Assembly: GCF_011100465.1 (NCBI RefSeq)
Contig: NZ_CP049740.1
Location: forward strand, 1,093,501 to 1,157,500
Reading direction: 5' to 3'
Source of the DNA: Jeotgalibaca arthritidis
GTDB taxonomy: Bacteria; Bacillota; Bacilli; Lactobacillales; Aerococcaceae
Length of the DNA stretch: 64,000 nt
Shown: piece after piece, positions 1 through 8,188 of the stretch
Position numbering within the stretch: the first letter of the stretch is position 1
Layout: the number at the start of each line of letters is the position of its first letter
Notes under the pieces: model-generated
The model's input: only the letters and a program-made list of their open reading frames with translations
Database searches by the model: none
What the model was told of the DNA's origin: nothing
Position numbers and translations under genes: made by a program

Positions 1-1432
1 CTTACAACATGGTATGGGAATTGGGGAAGCTTTGAATCAGTTTGGTAAGCTAACCATTGGTGATGGCCTTGTCAGCCAGATTCCTGCCCTATTGATTTCC
101 ATTGCTTCGGGTATTTTGGTGACTCGTTCAGGAACATCCAAGAGTTTTGGTAGTTCGTTGCTACCAGAATTATTTTCAACGACCAAGGTTATGTTTATTC
201 TAGCAGCCTTAATGATTATTTTTGCTTTCACACCGGGTTTTCCGACAGTATCATTCTTTCTGATTGGTCTAGCGGCTGGTGTCGGTGGCTACTTATTGAA
301 TGAAAACGAGAAGGCTGAAACAGCCAAATCCATTCAAAATGAGCAAGCCGTACTTGCTCAAAAGAGAACGGAGCGAGATAAGGATACGAAGGAAGCCATC
401 GTGCCTCATCAAGTGGATGCCATTTCGATTGAAATTGGTTACGGCTTGATTGGAATCGCTGATGAAACAAAAGACGAGAATATTATGAATCAAGTGCTCA
501 TTATCCGTAAACAATTCGCTCAGGAGTTGGGCTTGTTATTAGGACCGATTCGTATTCGCGATAATCTACAGTTAGAAATGAACGAATATGCCATTAAAAT
601 TAAAGGAAATACCCAAGCTAAGGGTAATCTCTATATGGATAAGGAACTGATGCTCCTACCTGACGGACAGGATGTAACCTTTAAGGGAATTCCTGCTAAG
701 GAGCCAGCATTTGGTTTGGATGCCTTGTGGATTGAGTCGTCTGACCGCGAAATGGCTGAAATTAATGACTTCACCGTTGTTGATCCATTGACCGTTTTAG
801 TCACTCACTTAAAAGAAACCATTCGCCTAAACAGCTATTCCTTGCTTGGACGTCAAGAAGTGAAACAGCTGCTAGAAGGATTGAAGGACAAATACAATGT
901 GGTTATTGATGAATTGATTCCTGACGTTTTACGTTTAGGTGAAGTTCAAAAAGTCCTACAAAATCTTCTGAAAGAACAGATTCCGATTACCGATATGGTT
1001 ACTATTTTAGAAACATTGGCAGATTATGGTAATACAGTAAAGGATACAGAACTGTTAACGGAATATGTTCGTCAAGCTCTAAAATATACGATTGTTCAAC
1101 CATATATGGATGAGTCACAAACCTTAAATGTGGTTACCCTTCATCCAGACACAGAAGAATTATTAAGCCGAAATATTCAAAAATCTTCAGCAGGTTCTAT
1201 TCCTGTGTTACAGGGAGACGTGATTACGAAACTATTCGATAGCGTGAAGGTTGTCCACTATCAACTAGAAACACAAGGTATTCCACACGTCTTACTTGTA
1301 TCACCAAAAATTCGTCCTGCTATGAAGAATTTAATTCATTATAATTTCCCTGAGTTAGCCGTGCTGTCATTAAATGAAGTACCTAATGAAATTGCGATTA
1401 CCGCAGCAGGGATGGTCGATTCTATTGCCTAG
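1..1432 (+). CDS. flhA: Flagellar export apparatus protein FlhA, C-terminal part (5' truncated by window)
   Basis: FlhA is the large membrane subunit of the flagellar type III export gate. Its cytoplasmic domain docks chaperone-substrate complexes. The reading frame is open to the window edge, reading LQHGMGIGEAL just before the first ATG at 14, so that ATG is internal. Family FlhA is about 690 aa; about 475 are present. The conserved LTIGDGLVSQIPALLIS stretch and a hydrophobic pair near residues 55-95 are the last membrane helices. The rest is the cytoplasmic FlhAC domain. It is followed after 23 bp by fliA, as in Bacillus-type fla/che operons. The product is clear; only the start is missing. 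Confidence 0.96.
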   Translation, partial: LQHGMGIGEALNQFGKLTIGDGLVSQIPALLISIASGILVTRSGTSKSFGSSLLPELFSTTKVMFILAALMIIFAFTPGFPTVSFFLIGLAAGVGGYLLNENEKAETAKSIQNEQAVLAQKRTERDKDTKEAIVPHQVDAISIEIGYGLIGIADETKDENIMNQVLIIRKQFAQELGLLLGPIRIRDNLQLEMNEYAIKIKGNTQAKGNLYMDKELMLLPDGQDVTFKGIPAKEPAFGLDALWIESSDREMAEINDFTVVDPLTVLVTHLKETIRLNSYSLLGRQEVKQLLEGLKDKYNVVIDELIPDVLRLGEVQKVLQNLLKEQIPITDMVTILETLADYGNTVKDTELLTEYVRQALKYTIVQPYMDESQTLNVVTLHPDTEELLSRNIQKSSAGSIPVLQGDVITKLFDSVKVVHYQLETQGIPHVLLVSPKIRPAMKNLIHYNFPELAVLSLNEVPNEIAITAAGMVDSIA

Positions 1433-1455
1433 TCAAGTTCTCGAGGAGGTGAGCC

Positions 1456-2178
1456 ATGTATTCTGAAGTAAATCAAAGCCGTGACGATGCTATTCTCCAA
1501 TATTTACCATTAGTGGAGAAAGTTGTTAACGGCCTTAAAATAAAAAGTCGTGAATATGAACGTGGGGATTTAATCAACTTCGGTGTGATTGGATTGATGG
1601 ATGCGATTGAAAAGTATGACCATCAACAAAAAGTCCCGTTTGAAAGTTATGCCTATTTAAGAATTCGCGGTGCGATTATTGATGAAGTTCGCAAGGTCTC
1701 TCATGTTGCTCGCAGCGGTATGGACAAGGTAAAGAAATTCTACCTAGCAAAAGAAGACTTACAAAAAGAGTTGAAACGAGAACCAACAGAAAAAGAAATT
1801 TTAAGTAAAATGGCGATAACAGAACGACAGCTGGATGATATTTATGACATTATCAACCAATTGTCTGCTACTAGTCTTGAGCAGTTAATTTTCACGGATG
1901 AGAGTGGCGGTGCTAGCTTGGGCGACTTTATCGAAGATAAACGTGTCGACCAAGCTGAGGATATTTTGCTATTAGAAGAAAGAAAAGCTTACCTAGCACG
2001 AGCTATTGAACACTTATCAGAACGAGATCAACAAATTCTACAACTATTGTATACAGAAAAGATGGCACTAAAAGACATTGCCTATATCTTTGATATTTCA
2101 GTTCCGCGTGTTTCTCAGATTCACGGGAAAGCTATTACGAAGCTAAGAGAGTATATCGGGAGGGAATACCGTGATTAG
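1456..2178 (+). CDS. fliA: RNA polymerase sigma-28 factor FliA/SigD (flagellar)
   Basis: Alternative sigma factor of the FliA/WhiG class that directs late flagellar and chemotaxis promoters. It has 240 aa, the usual family length. Region 2 lies around residues 15-80 (FGVIGLMDAIEKYD, FESYAYLRIRGAIIDE), region 3 around 85-150, and region 4 with its helix-turn-helix near 185-235 (LKDIAYIFDISVPRVSQIH). The start follows AGGAGGTGAGCC. The last 8 bp overlap the GTG start of the next flagellar gene, so the two are translationally coupled. No anti-sigma flgM is visible in the window. Confidence 0.95.
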   Translation: MYSEVNQSRDDAILQYLPLVEKVVNGLKIKSREYERGDLINFGVIGLMDAIEKYDHQQKVPFESYAYLRIRGAIIDEVRKVSHVARSGMDKVKKFYLAKEDLQKELKREPTEKEILSKMAITERQLDDIYDIINQLSATSLEQLIFTDESGGASLGDFIEDKRVDQAEDILLLEERKAYLARAIEHLSERDQQILQLLYTEKMALKDIAYIFDISVPRVSQIHGKAITKLREYIGREYRD

Positions 2179-2596
2179 AAGTTTTAATACCTTACAACAA
2201 AATTTTACTAACTTGCAAAGAAAACAAGAAATGGTCAGTTCAAACCTTGCAAATATTAACACACCGGGCTATCAGGCACAGCGTTCTGTGCAAAGTACAG
2301 AAGCTGAACGTCAGATGTTTAACCGTTTAGGCGGGCCAAATCGTGATCAAGAAGCAAATATTGGCGGTTTTACTTTTAGCAATTATATTGATGAAGTGTA
2401 TGTGAACCAAGAACCAGGAACGTTGAAACAAGATGAGACGAATCCAACGCAATATATCGCGTTATCAAATGTGAATACAGCAGATGAAATGGTAGAATTG
2501 ATGAAGATTTCACGTGAATTTGAATCAAACCAACGCGCACTTCAGGCAACGGATGAAACACTGCGTCGTGCGACAAATGAAATTGGAAAAGTATAG
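2171..2596 (+). CDS. Short flagellar rod/hook family protein (FlgF/FlgG-like)
   Basis: A component of the flagellar axial structure (rod/hook family). It starts with GTG after GGGAGGGAATACC and overlaps fliA. The N-terminal rod motif NLANINTPGYQ is at about residues 26-36. The C-terminal coiled segment NVNTADEMVELM...FESNQRALQATDETL is the FlgF/FlgG-type end. It has only 141 aa; typical FlgF/FlgG proteins have 220-270 aa, so the central beta-rich D1 domain is largely missing. The length resembles FlgB/FlgC but the C-terminus is FlgG-like. The equivalent position in Bacillus holds flhO/flhP. The exact rod position is uncertain. Confidence 0.85.
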   Translation: MIRSFNTLQQNFTNLQRKQEMVSSNLANINTPGYQAQRSVQSTEAERQMFNRLGGPNRDQEANIGGFTFSNYIDEVYVNQEPGTLKQDETNPTQYIALSNVNTADEMVELMKISREFESNQRALQATDETLRRATNEIGKV

Positions 2597-2612
2597 AAGG
2601 AGAGACTAATTC

Positions 2613-3275
2613 ATGAATCCAGCTTTAGGAATATCAAGAAGTGGTATGCAAGCTTATCAAAATGCGATGGATACTATTTCATATGACATCGCCAATGTGA
2701 ATACCACAGCTTATAAAGGTCGCCAATCAGAATTTGAAGCATTGCTGACCAATCAAACCGTTACAACCAATGATTTATTAGTTGAGATTAGCAGTGGCTC
2801 AAGAAATGAAGTCTCTACTTTGAATATGCAACAAGGCAGCCTTGTTGCTAGTGAAGGAGACTACCAACTTGCTATCAAGGAAGATGGTTTTTTCCAAGTC
2901 ACAGCAGCAGATGGCAATACTTACTATACAAGAGATGGTAATTTCCATATCGATCAAAATAACGTCGTAGTGAATGCTAGAGGAGAGGCTTTAACGGTGT
3001 CAGCGAATGGCAATCCGATTGATACTCCCGTCTATCAAATTCCAGCAGACCAACTGATTGCAGTTGGTGAGAATAAATATGCCTTGGCAAACGGCGCAAC
3101 AGCCGTTTTAAATCAAGAGGCAACTGTCTTACAAGGATACCTTGAAAATTCAAATGTTGATTTAGCAACTCGTTTTACAGATATGATGGTTGTTCAACGT
3201 GCTTATGCCATGAATATTAAGGCAGCTCAAAGTACGGATGAACTGATGGGCATGATTAATCAGTTTAAGCAGTAG
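2613..3275 (+). CDS. flgG: Flagellar basal-body rod protein, FlgG/FlhP-like
   Basis: A rod/hook family axial protein of 220 aa. The N-terminal motif DIANVNTTAYKGRQSEFEALL lies in the first 45 residues. The central region GFFQVTAADGNTYYTRDGNFHID is the signature of FlgG/FlgF, and the C-terminus has SNVDLATRFTDMMVVQRAYAMN. The RBS AAGGAGAGACT lies 6 bp before the ATG. It follows its short paralogue after 16 bp. Like Bacillus FlhP, it could be a proximal/distal rod or hook-family protein. The family is certain, the exact symbol less so. Confidence 0.88.
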   Translation: MNPALGISRSGMQAYQNAMDTISYDIANVNTTAYKGRQSEFEALLTNQTVTTNDLLVEISSGSRNEVSTLNMQQGSLVASEGDYQLAIKEDGFFQVTAADGNTYYTRDGNFHIDQNNVVVNARGEALTVSANGNPIDTPVYQIPADQLIAVGENKYALANGATAVLNQEATVLQGYLENSNVDLATRFTDMMVVQRAYAMNIKAAQSTDELMGMINQFKQ

Positions 3276-3284
3276 AAAGAGTGT

Positions 3285-4016
3285 ATGGTAATGAATATCA
3301 TTGAGTGTCATCAAGCTACAAAAATTTATTCGAACAATGTCACTGGCGTGAAGGATGTTTCTTTTTCTATTAAGGAAGGAGAGTTCGTCTATCTCCTAGG
3401 GGCGAGTGGCTCTGGGAAGTCGACTCTAATTAGGCTATTATCCTGTCAAGAATCGCTCACTAAAGGCAAGTCAATTATCTGTGGTCACGATACGAGTAAG
3501 CTCAAAAAACGTGACTACTATAAAATTCGTCGTGAAGTAGGCGTGGTTCATCAAAACTACAAGCTCCTTCAAAATAAAACCGTTTATGAAAATATCGCTT
3601 TTGTTTTAGAAAGTATTGATACGCTTACTGAAGAGCTAGATAGTAACATTCGTCGTGCCCTAACCTTAGTCGAATTAGGTAATCGCGCGCAGTGCTATCC
3701 GCACGAACTATCTGGCGGTGAGCAACAGCGACTTGCCATTGCTAGAGCATTTATAAATAATCCTAAGGTGCTAATTGCTGATGAGCCAACTGGAAACTTA
3801 GACCCAAGAACGTCTATGGAGATTTTCCGCTTGCTCTATCGTATCAATAAAGGTGGGACCACTATTATTTTGGCTACCCACGATCAAGACGTTATTAAAA
3901 ATTTTCAATACCGTATTTTAACCTTGGAAGAAGGCGTGTTAGTTTCAGATCAGGAACAAAAAGAACGAGGCTCTCTCCAGTATGATTTCCGCAAGAAAGC
4001 ATACTTTATTGTTTAA
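3285..4016 (+). CDS. FtsE-like ABC transporter ATPase without an FtsX partner
   Basis: A 243-aa nucleotide-binding subunit of the FtsE/LolD/MacB-type ABC class. Walker A GASGSGKST is near residues 41-49, the signature is LSGGEQQR, Walker B is VLIADEPTGNLDP and the H-loop is ILATHD. A classical FtsE is about 228 aa and lies next to ftsX; here no permease is adjacent. The gene begins 9 bp after the flagellar rod gene and its stop overlaps the next start (TAATG), so it appears to belong to the flagellar transcript. It ends with a short basic extension (RGSLQYDFRKK). Its role is unknown; coupling envelope hydrolases to flagellar assembly is one possibility. Confidence 0.85.
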   Translation: MVMNIIECHQATKIYSNNVTGVKDVSFSIKEGEFVYLLGASGSGKSTLIRLLSCQESLTKGKSIICGHDTSKLKKRDYYKIRREVGVVHQNYKLLQNKTVYENIAFVLESIDTLTEELDSNIRRALTLVELGNRAQCYPHELSGGEQQRLAIARAFINNPKVLIADEPTGNLDPRTSMEIFRLLYRINKGGTTIILATHDQDVIKNFQYRILTLEEGVLVSDQEQKERGSLQYDFRKKAYFIV

Positions 4017-5359
4017 TGCTGGGTCAAATGAAAGGAATGAAGAAATTGGAGAGTACAAAGTCAAATCGCTTTTTAGCCGTGATACTGGGAGGTAACCGAG
4101 GTGCATATGGACTGGCTCAGGCTTTTTATGAAGCATATGATCAACCGTCAGTTGTTATCAGCCCTTATCAAACAGGTCCAATTCTTCATTCACGAATTGT
4201 TGACCATTATTTACAAGCAAGCCCGATGGATATTGACCAATTGTTACAAACACTCGATCAAATTGATCGTGATTATCCAGAGGCAGAGAAACTTATTTTT
4301 GGTAGTGATGATTGTTATGTTGAATTACTCGTTGAGCACCGTCATCGTTTTACGGAAAAGTGGCAAGTCCCTTATGTTGAGAGAGAAACTTATGATCAAG
4401 TCACCGTTAAATCGAGCTTCTATGAACTCTGCCAGCAGATGGGTGTGTCTTATCCACGTACGAGTATTTTAAATAGCGATAATCGCCGTTTTTCATTGGG
4501 GTTTCCGGTTATTGTTAAGCCGGCACAAACACCCGATTATCAAACATTGAGTTTCGAAGGTAAACAAAAAGTTTATATTTGTTATGACGAGCAAGAGGCT
4601 TCTGAGAAAATCGCCCTTATTTATAAAAATGGTTACTCTGGTGAATTGATTGTTCAAGAGTATATTCAAGGAGAAGACCAGACATTGGGCATTGTGACGG
4701 CCTATGTTGCCAAAAAAGACCGTCAGCTGAAGCTGTTGTCTTATTCCAACGTTTTGGTTGATGATCCGACTCCTTCCGCAATCGGGAACAGTTTGGCAGG
4801 CATTGTGCGCAGAGAACCTGAAATCGAGGAATCCGTAAAGAAATTATTAGCGGCTACCGATTTTTATGGCTTTGCCACCTTCGATGTGAAATACGACCAA
4901 GCGCACGACGAGTATGTGTTCTTTGAACTGAACGGCCGCTTAGGATCGAGCAACTACTATGTGACCGCATCAGGAAATAACGTCGCCCGTTATTATGTCG
5001 AGGACTTTATTTTTAAACGCGAGATAGCTGAATCAACGACGGCCGAGGATATTCTTTATACGGTTTTACCCAAACCCTTATTGTTGCACATGGTAGCAAA
5101 AGGAGAACGCAATAAGGTGAAACATTTCTATAATCAAGGAAAAGTAACCCGTTTTCTGCATGCACCTTATGAGCGCCACCCCAGCCGGAAAGCTTACTTG
5201 CTAGCATCCAGCTTAAATTATTATAAAAAATTGTTCTTTTTCCCATCGCTGGAACGAAAAGTAATGAGAAAAAACCAGCCACAATCATTTAAACATGATT
5301 TGGTTCAGCGAATGAGCGACAGCCCAGCTGAGAACTTAGCACATAAAAATAATATGTAG
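4016..5359 (+). CDS. ATP-grasp ligase, D-aspartate ligase (Asl)-like
   Basis: An ATP-grasp carboxylate-amine ligase of 447 aa. The opening AVILGGNRGAYGLAQAFYEAY resembles enterococcal D-aspartate ligase, which adds D-Asp to the lysine of peptidoglycan precursors. The ATP-grasp core has FPVIVKPAQTPDY (about residue 160), IVQEYIQGEDQT (about 215) and the metal-site segment FFELNGRLGSSNYY (about 302). The start codon overlaps the stop of the FtsE-like gene, so translation is coupled. Other ATP-grasp activities (amino-acid or teichoic-acid ligases) cannot be excluded. The cell-wall cross-bridge role is inferred. Confidence 0.75.
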   Translation: MLGQMKGMKKLESTKSNRFLAVILGGNRGAYGLAQAFYEAYDQPSVVISPYQTGPILHSRIVDHYLQASPMDIDQLLQTLDQIDRDYPEAEKLIFGSDDCYVELLVEHRHRFTEKWQVPYVERETYDQVTVKSSFYELCQQMGVSYPRTSILNSDNRRFSLGFPVIVKPAQTPDYQTLSFEGKQKVYICYDEQEASEKIALIYKNGYSGELIVQEYIQGEDQTLGIVTAYVAKKDRQLKLLSYSNVLVDDPTPSAIGNSLAGIVRREPEIEESVKKLLAATDFYGFATFDVKYDQAHDEYVFFELNGRLGSSNYYVTASGNNVARYYVEDFIFKREIAESTTAEDILYTVLPKPLLLHMVAKGERNKVKHFYNQGKVTRFLHAPYERHPSRKAYLLASSLNYYKKLFFFPSLERKVMRKNQPQSFKHDLVQRMSDSPAENLAHKNNM

Positions 5360-5361
5360 AT

Positions 5362-5398
5362 ACAAGACTGAGAAATTTTTTCTCAGTCTTGTTTTTTT
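5362..5398 (+). terminator. Intrinsic terminator closing the flagellar operon
   Basis: A perfect stem ACAAGACTGAGAA with its complement TTCTCAGTCTTGT, a 4-nt loop and a run of T residues, 2 bp after the ATP-grasp stop. Confidence 0.92.
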
Positions 5399-5477
5399 AT
5401 TTCCAATAAAAAAACGGAAAACGACGTTGTTTGCGAATCTTATTAGTAGAAGAAAAAAACAGAAGGGAGATTTTGTT

Positions 5478-6347
5478 ATGTTTATGAAGGCAAGAACCGA
5501 ATCGACAGCTTTGAAAGTAATGAAGGCATTGAGCAAGAGAACATCCTTAAGTGTGCTAGACAAGCAATACTTTTTCCGCCAAGAAAGGGGTCATCAAGGA
5601 GAAGAACAGTTAGACCGTTATACTCAGGCTATTTCTGAGCGTTATCCCGTATTGAATGATCTCAATTTGAGTGTCTATACCAATGACTTTCAAATTGATA
5701 CGCTGATTATTAAGGGACAGACCTTACATTTATATGAGGTGAAACATCTGACCCATGATTATATCTATGAAAATGGCAAGCTGCGAAAGCTATCAAACTT
5801 TCGAGTGGCAAACCCAACTGGGCAATCAGACCGATCAGAATCCAACTTGTCTAACTTTGTGCGCTGGCAGGGTTATGATTATAGGATTGAAGAGCACATT
5901 GTTTTCACCCATCCTGCTTTCTTTATGTATCAGGCGCCGGTGGATTCTAATTATATTTTTCTTCCCCAGCTAGAGCGGCACTTAGAGCAAACCTATCCTT
6001 ATGAGGAGGTGGGCGATCATGCCTCTTTCATTAGTTGTTTGCTTTCCCATCATCAGGCGGATTATCGTGCGTATAATCTTCCCCATTATGACTATGACGC
6101 CATTCGCAAGGGGATTTGCTGCCCGCATTGCGCGTCATTTGACGGCGGCCACACGCGGCAGCTGCGTATTTGCCTAACTTGCGGTCATAAAGAGACGGCC
6201 ATTCAGGCGATTAGGCGGACAGCTGAGGAATTTGAGCTGCTATTTCCAGCGATGGTGGCAACGCCGGCTCCAATTCATGATTGGTGCGGGGGAATTTACT
6301 CTTATCGTCGTATTTATGGGGCGTTGAGGGAGAGAAATGTCGATTGA
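5478..6347 (+). CDS. NERD-domain nuclease-related protein with C-terminal zinc ribbon
   Basis: A 289-aa protein. The NERD (nuclease-related) domain spans residues about 30-140, with G.QGEEQLDRY, the acidic DFQIDTLII and the EVKHL lysine typical of PD-(D/E)XK-like folds. The C-terminus has a CxxC...CxxC zinc ribbon (CCPHC, CLTCGHK). The ATG at 5478 is chosen because AGAAGGGAGA lies 7 bp upstream; an in-frame start at 5427 has no RBS. NERD proteins are thought to act on DNA, but the substrate is unknown. The stop codon overlaps the first arm of the hairpin cluster at 6338-6476. Confidence 0.8.
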   Translation: MFMKARTESTALKVMKALSKRTSLSVLDKQYFFRQERGHQGEEQLDRYTQAISERYPVLNDLNLSVYTNDFQIDTLIIKGQTLHLYEVKHLTHDYIYENGKLRKLSNFRVANPTGQSDRSESNLSNFVRWQGYDYRIEEHIVFTHPAFFMYQAPVDSNYIFLPQLERHLEQTYPYEEVGDHASFISCLLSHHQADYRAYNLPHYDYDAIRKGICCPHCASFDGGHTRQLRICLTCGHKETAIQAIRRTAEEFELLFPAMVATPAPIHDWCGGIYSYRRIYGALRERNVD

Positions 6348-6476
6348 AGGCTAAAAAATCTGCCAGTCGACATGATTTAGGGAAAAAGTGTCGAGTGGGG
6401 CTAGAAAAAGGGCTCGACTCGACATAAATCTCCCCATTCATGTCGAGTGAGCCACCGCAACAGAGTCCACTCGACA
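6338..6476. repeat. Triple-hairpin cluster, TGTCGAGTG family (copy A)
   Basis: Three consecutive inverted repeats: TGTCGATTG/CAGTCGACA (6338-6346, 6364-6372), TGTCGAGTG with GACTCGACA (6389-6397, 6416-6424) and TGTCGAGTG/CACTCGACA (6441-6449, 6468-6476). Loops are about 17-19 nt. The first arm overlaps the stop region of the NERD gene. The same arm family recurs in three units at 48663-48801. Confidence 0.9.
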
Positions 6477-6506
6477 CTTTTAGACCTTAAGTTCAAAAAA
6501 CAGAGT

Positions 6507-6572
6507 GGTAAACGGTTGCAATTTTAAAATGAACAAGGTAGAATGAAAGTATAAAGTAACTTGTCTATACAA
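6507..6572 (+). promoter_or_regulatory. Trehalose operon promoter with cre-like site and TreR operator
   Basis: The -35 is TTGCAA (6516-6521), with a 17-bp spacer and -10 TAGAAT (6539-6544). GGTAAACGGTTGCA (6507-6520) matches the CcpA cre consensus at 12 of 14 positions and overlaps the -35. TTGTCTATACAA (6561-6572) matches the Bacillus TreR operator TTGTATATACAA with one mismatch and sits between promoter and RBS. This predicts catabolite repression plus trehalose-6-phosphate-relieved repression by the TreR at 23225-23941. Confidence 0.75.
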
Positions 6573-6599
6573 GTTGTCTAACAAAAGGAGGAAAAGAGT

Positions 6600-8114
6600 A
6601 TGGCAGATTTTAAGCAGGATGCAAAAGATTTATTGGAACATATTGGCGGTTCTGATAATATCTAAGCAGTCACTCACTGTGCAACTCGGATGCGCTTTGT
6701 TTTAAATGATCCCGATCAAGCTGATGTGAAGAAGATTGAAGATATTCCATCAGTAAAGGGAACGTTTACGCAAGCAGGGCAATTCCAGGTCATTGTCGGT
6801 AATGAAGTTCCTATGTTCTATAATGAATTCGCTAAGGTTTCTGGAAAAGAAGGCGTGTCGAAAGACGAAGCCAAATCAGCAGCTAAACAAAATCAAAACT
6901 GGATTCAACGCGCTATGTCCGTTTTAGCAGAAATTTTTACTCCACTTATTCCAGCCATTGTTGTCGGGGGGCTTATTTTAGGTTTTCGTAATATTTTAGA
7001 AGGTATTCAATTTCAATCACTAGGGCAAGCGATGGTGGATGGTGCCCCAGCATTCACAACAGCGGGCGAACCCATCTATAATACAATTGTTAATGTGAAT
7101 CAATTCTGGTCAGGTGTGAACCATTTTCTATGGCTGATTGGTGAAGCGATTTTCCACTTCCTACCAGTTGGGATTACATGGAGCGTAACGAAGAAAATGG
7201 GAACAACCCAAATTCTAGGTATCGTACTAGGGATCACCTTAGTATCACCTCAGCTCTTGAATGCCTATGGTGTGGCAGGAACTGCTGCAACAGACATTCC
7301 AGTATGGGACTTTGGCTTCTTCCAAATTGATATGATTGGTTATCAAGCACAAGTTCTACCAGCCATGCTAGCAGGCTTTACATTGGCCTTCTTAGAAATA
7401 TGGTTGCGTAAATGGATTCCACAAGCCATCTCAATGATTTTTGTGCCATTCTTTGCCTTACTCCCAACTGTTTTAATGGCGCATACCATTTTAGGACCGA
7501 TTGGTTGGCAAGTGGGTAACTGGATTTCAGATGTTGTTTATGCAGGAATTACAGGCAGCTTCAGCTGGTTGTTTGGGCTTGTCTTTGGTGCGTTGTACTC
7601 ACCACTGGTTATTACAGGGCTTCACCATATGTCCAACGCTATCGACTTGCAATTAATGTCTGACTTTGGCGGTACACAATTATGGCCAATGATTGCTTTA
7701 TCAAACATTGCTCAAGGGTCTGCGGTTCTAGCGATTATCTTCATGCACCTCGGAAATAAGAAAGAAGAGCAAGTGTCTATCCCAGCGATGATTTCGTGTT
7801 ACCTAGGTGTGACTGAGCCGGCTATGTTTGGTATTAACATTAAGTACATTTACCCATTCATTGCAGCAATGATTGGCTCAGGGATTGCTGGTTTCGTTTC
7901 AGTTCTCTCAGGCGTAACAGCAGCATCAATCGGTGTCGGTGGGATTCCTGGATTCCTATCTATTCAATTTGAGCACTGGCCAATGTTCTTTGTAAGTATG
8001 GCAATTGCAATTGTTGTTCCGATTCTATTAACGATTATCTTTGAAAAGAACAACTTATTTGTACCAAAAGGTGATGTCGAAGATGCACCTGTTATTGAAA
8101 CATCACAAAAATAA
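6600..8114 (+). pseudogene. treP: Trehalose-specific PTS EIIBC component, interrupted by an in-frame TAA
   Basis: EIIBC takes up trehalose as trehalose-6-phosphate. The gene starts at ATG 6600 after AAAAGGAGGAAAAG and would encode 504 aa. Codon 22 is TAA (6663-6665): the frame reads GGSDNI-stop-AVTHCATRMRF, where relatives have an alanine-type residue. The stop precedes the EIIB phospho-cysteine (codon 27), so internal restart at Met31 would yield an EIIC lacking active EIIB. EIIC is intact, with a glycine-rich multispanning domain and the GITE-type motif GVTEPAMFGIN near residue 400. Upstream of TAA and downstream to the end no other lesion is seen. It may be a recent nonsense mutation or a base-call error. 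Confidence 0.85.
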
Positions 8115-8188
8115 TAAAAACGGACAGGACAGAAGAAGAGCATGCTCACTTTTGGCCTGTCTCCTTGTTAGAAGAGAAGGAGGCTATT

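Noticed and set aside
2507..2519. TTTCACGTGAA, parS-like core inside the short rod gene
   Set aside because: Only the centre matches TGTTTCACGTGAAACA; outer positions differ and it lies in coding sequence far from parB.
4101..4472. 123-codon frame inside the ATP-grasp gene
   Set aside because: Shadow frame of a well-supported gene; no RBS and no family pattern.
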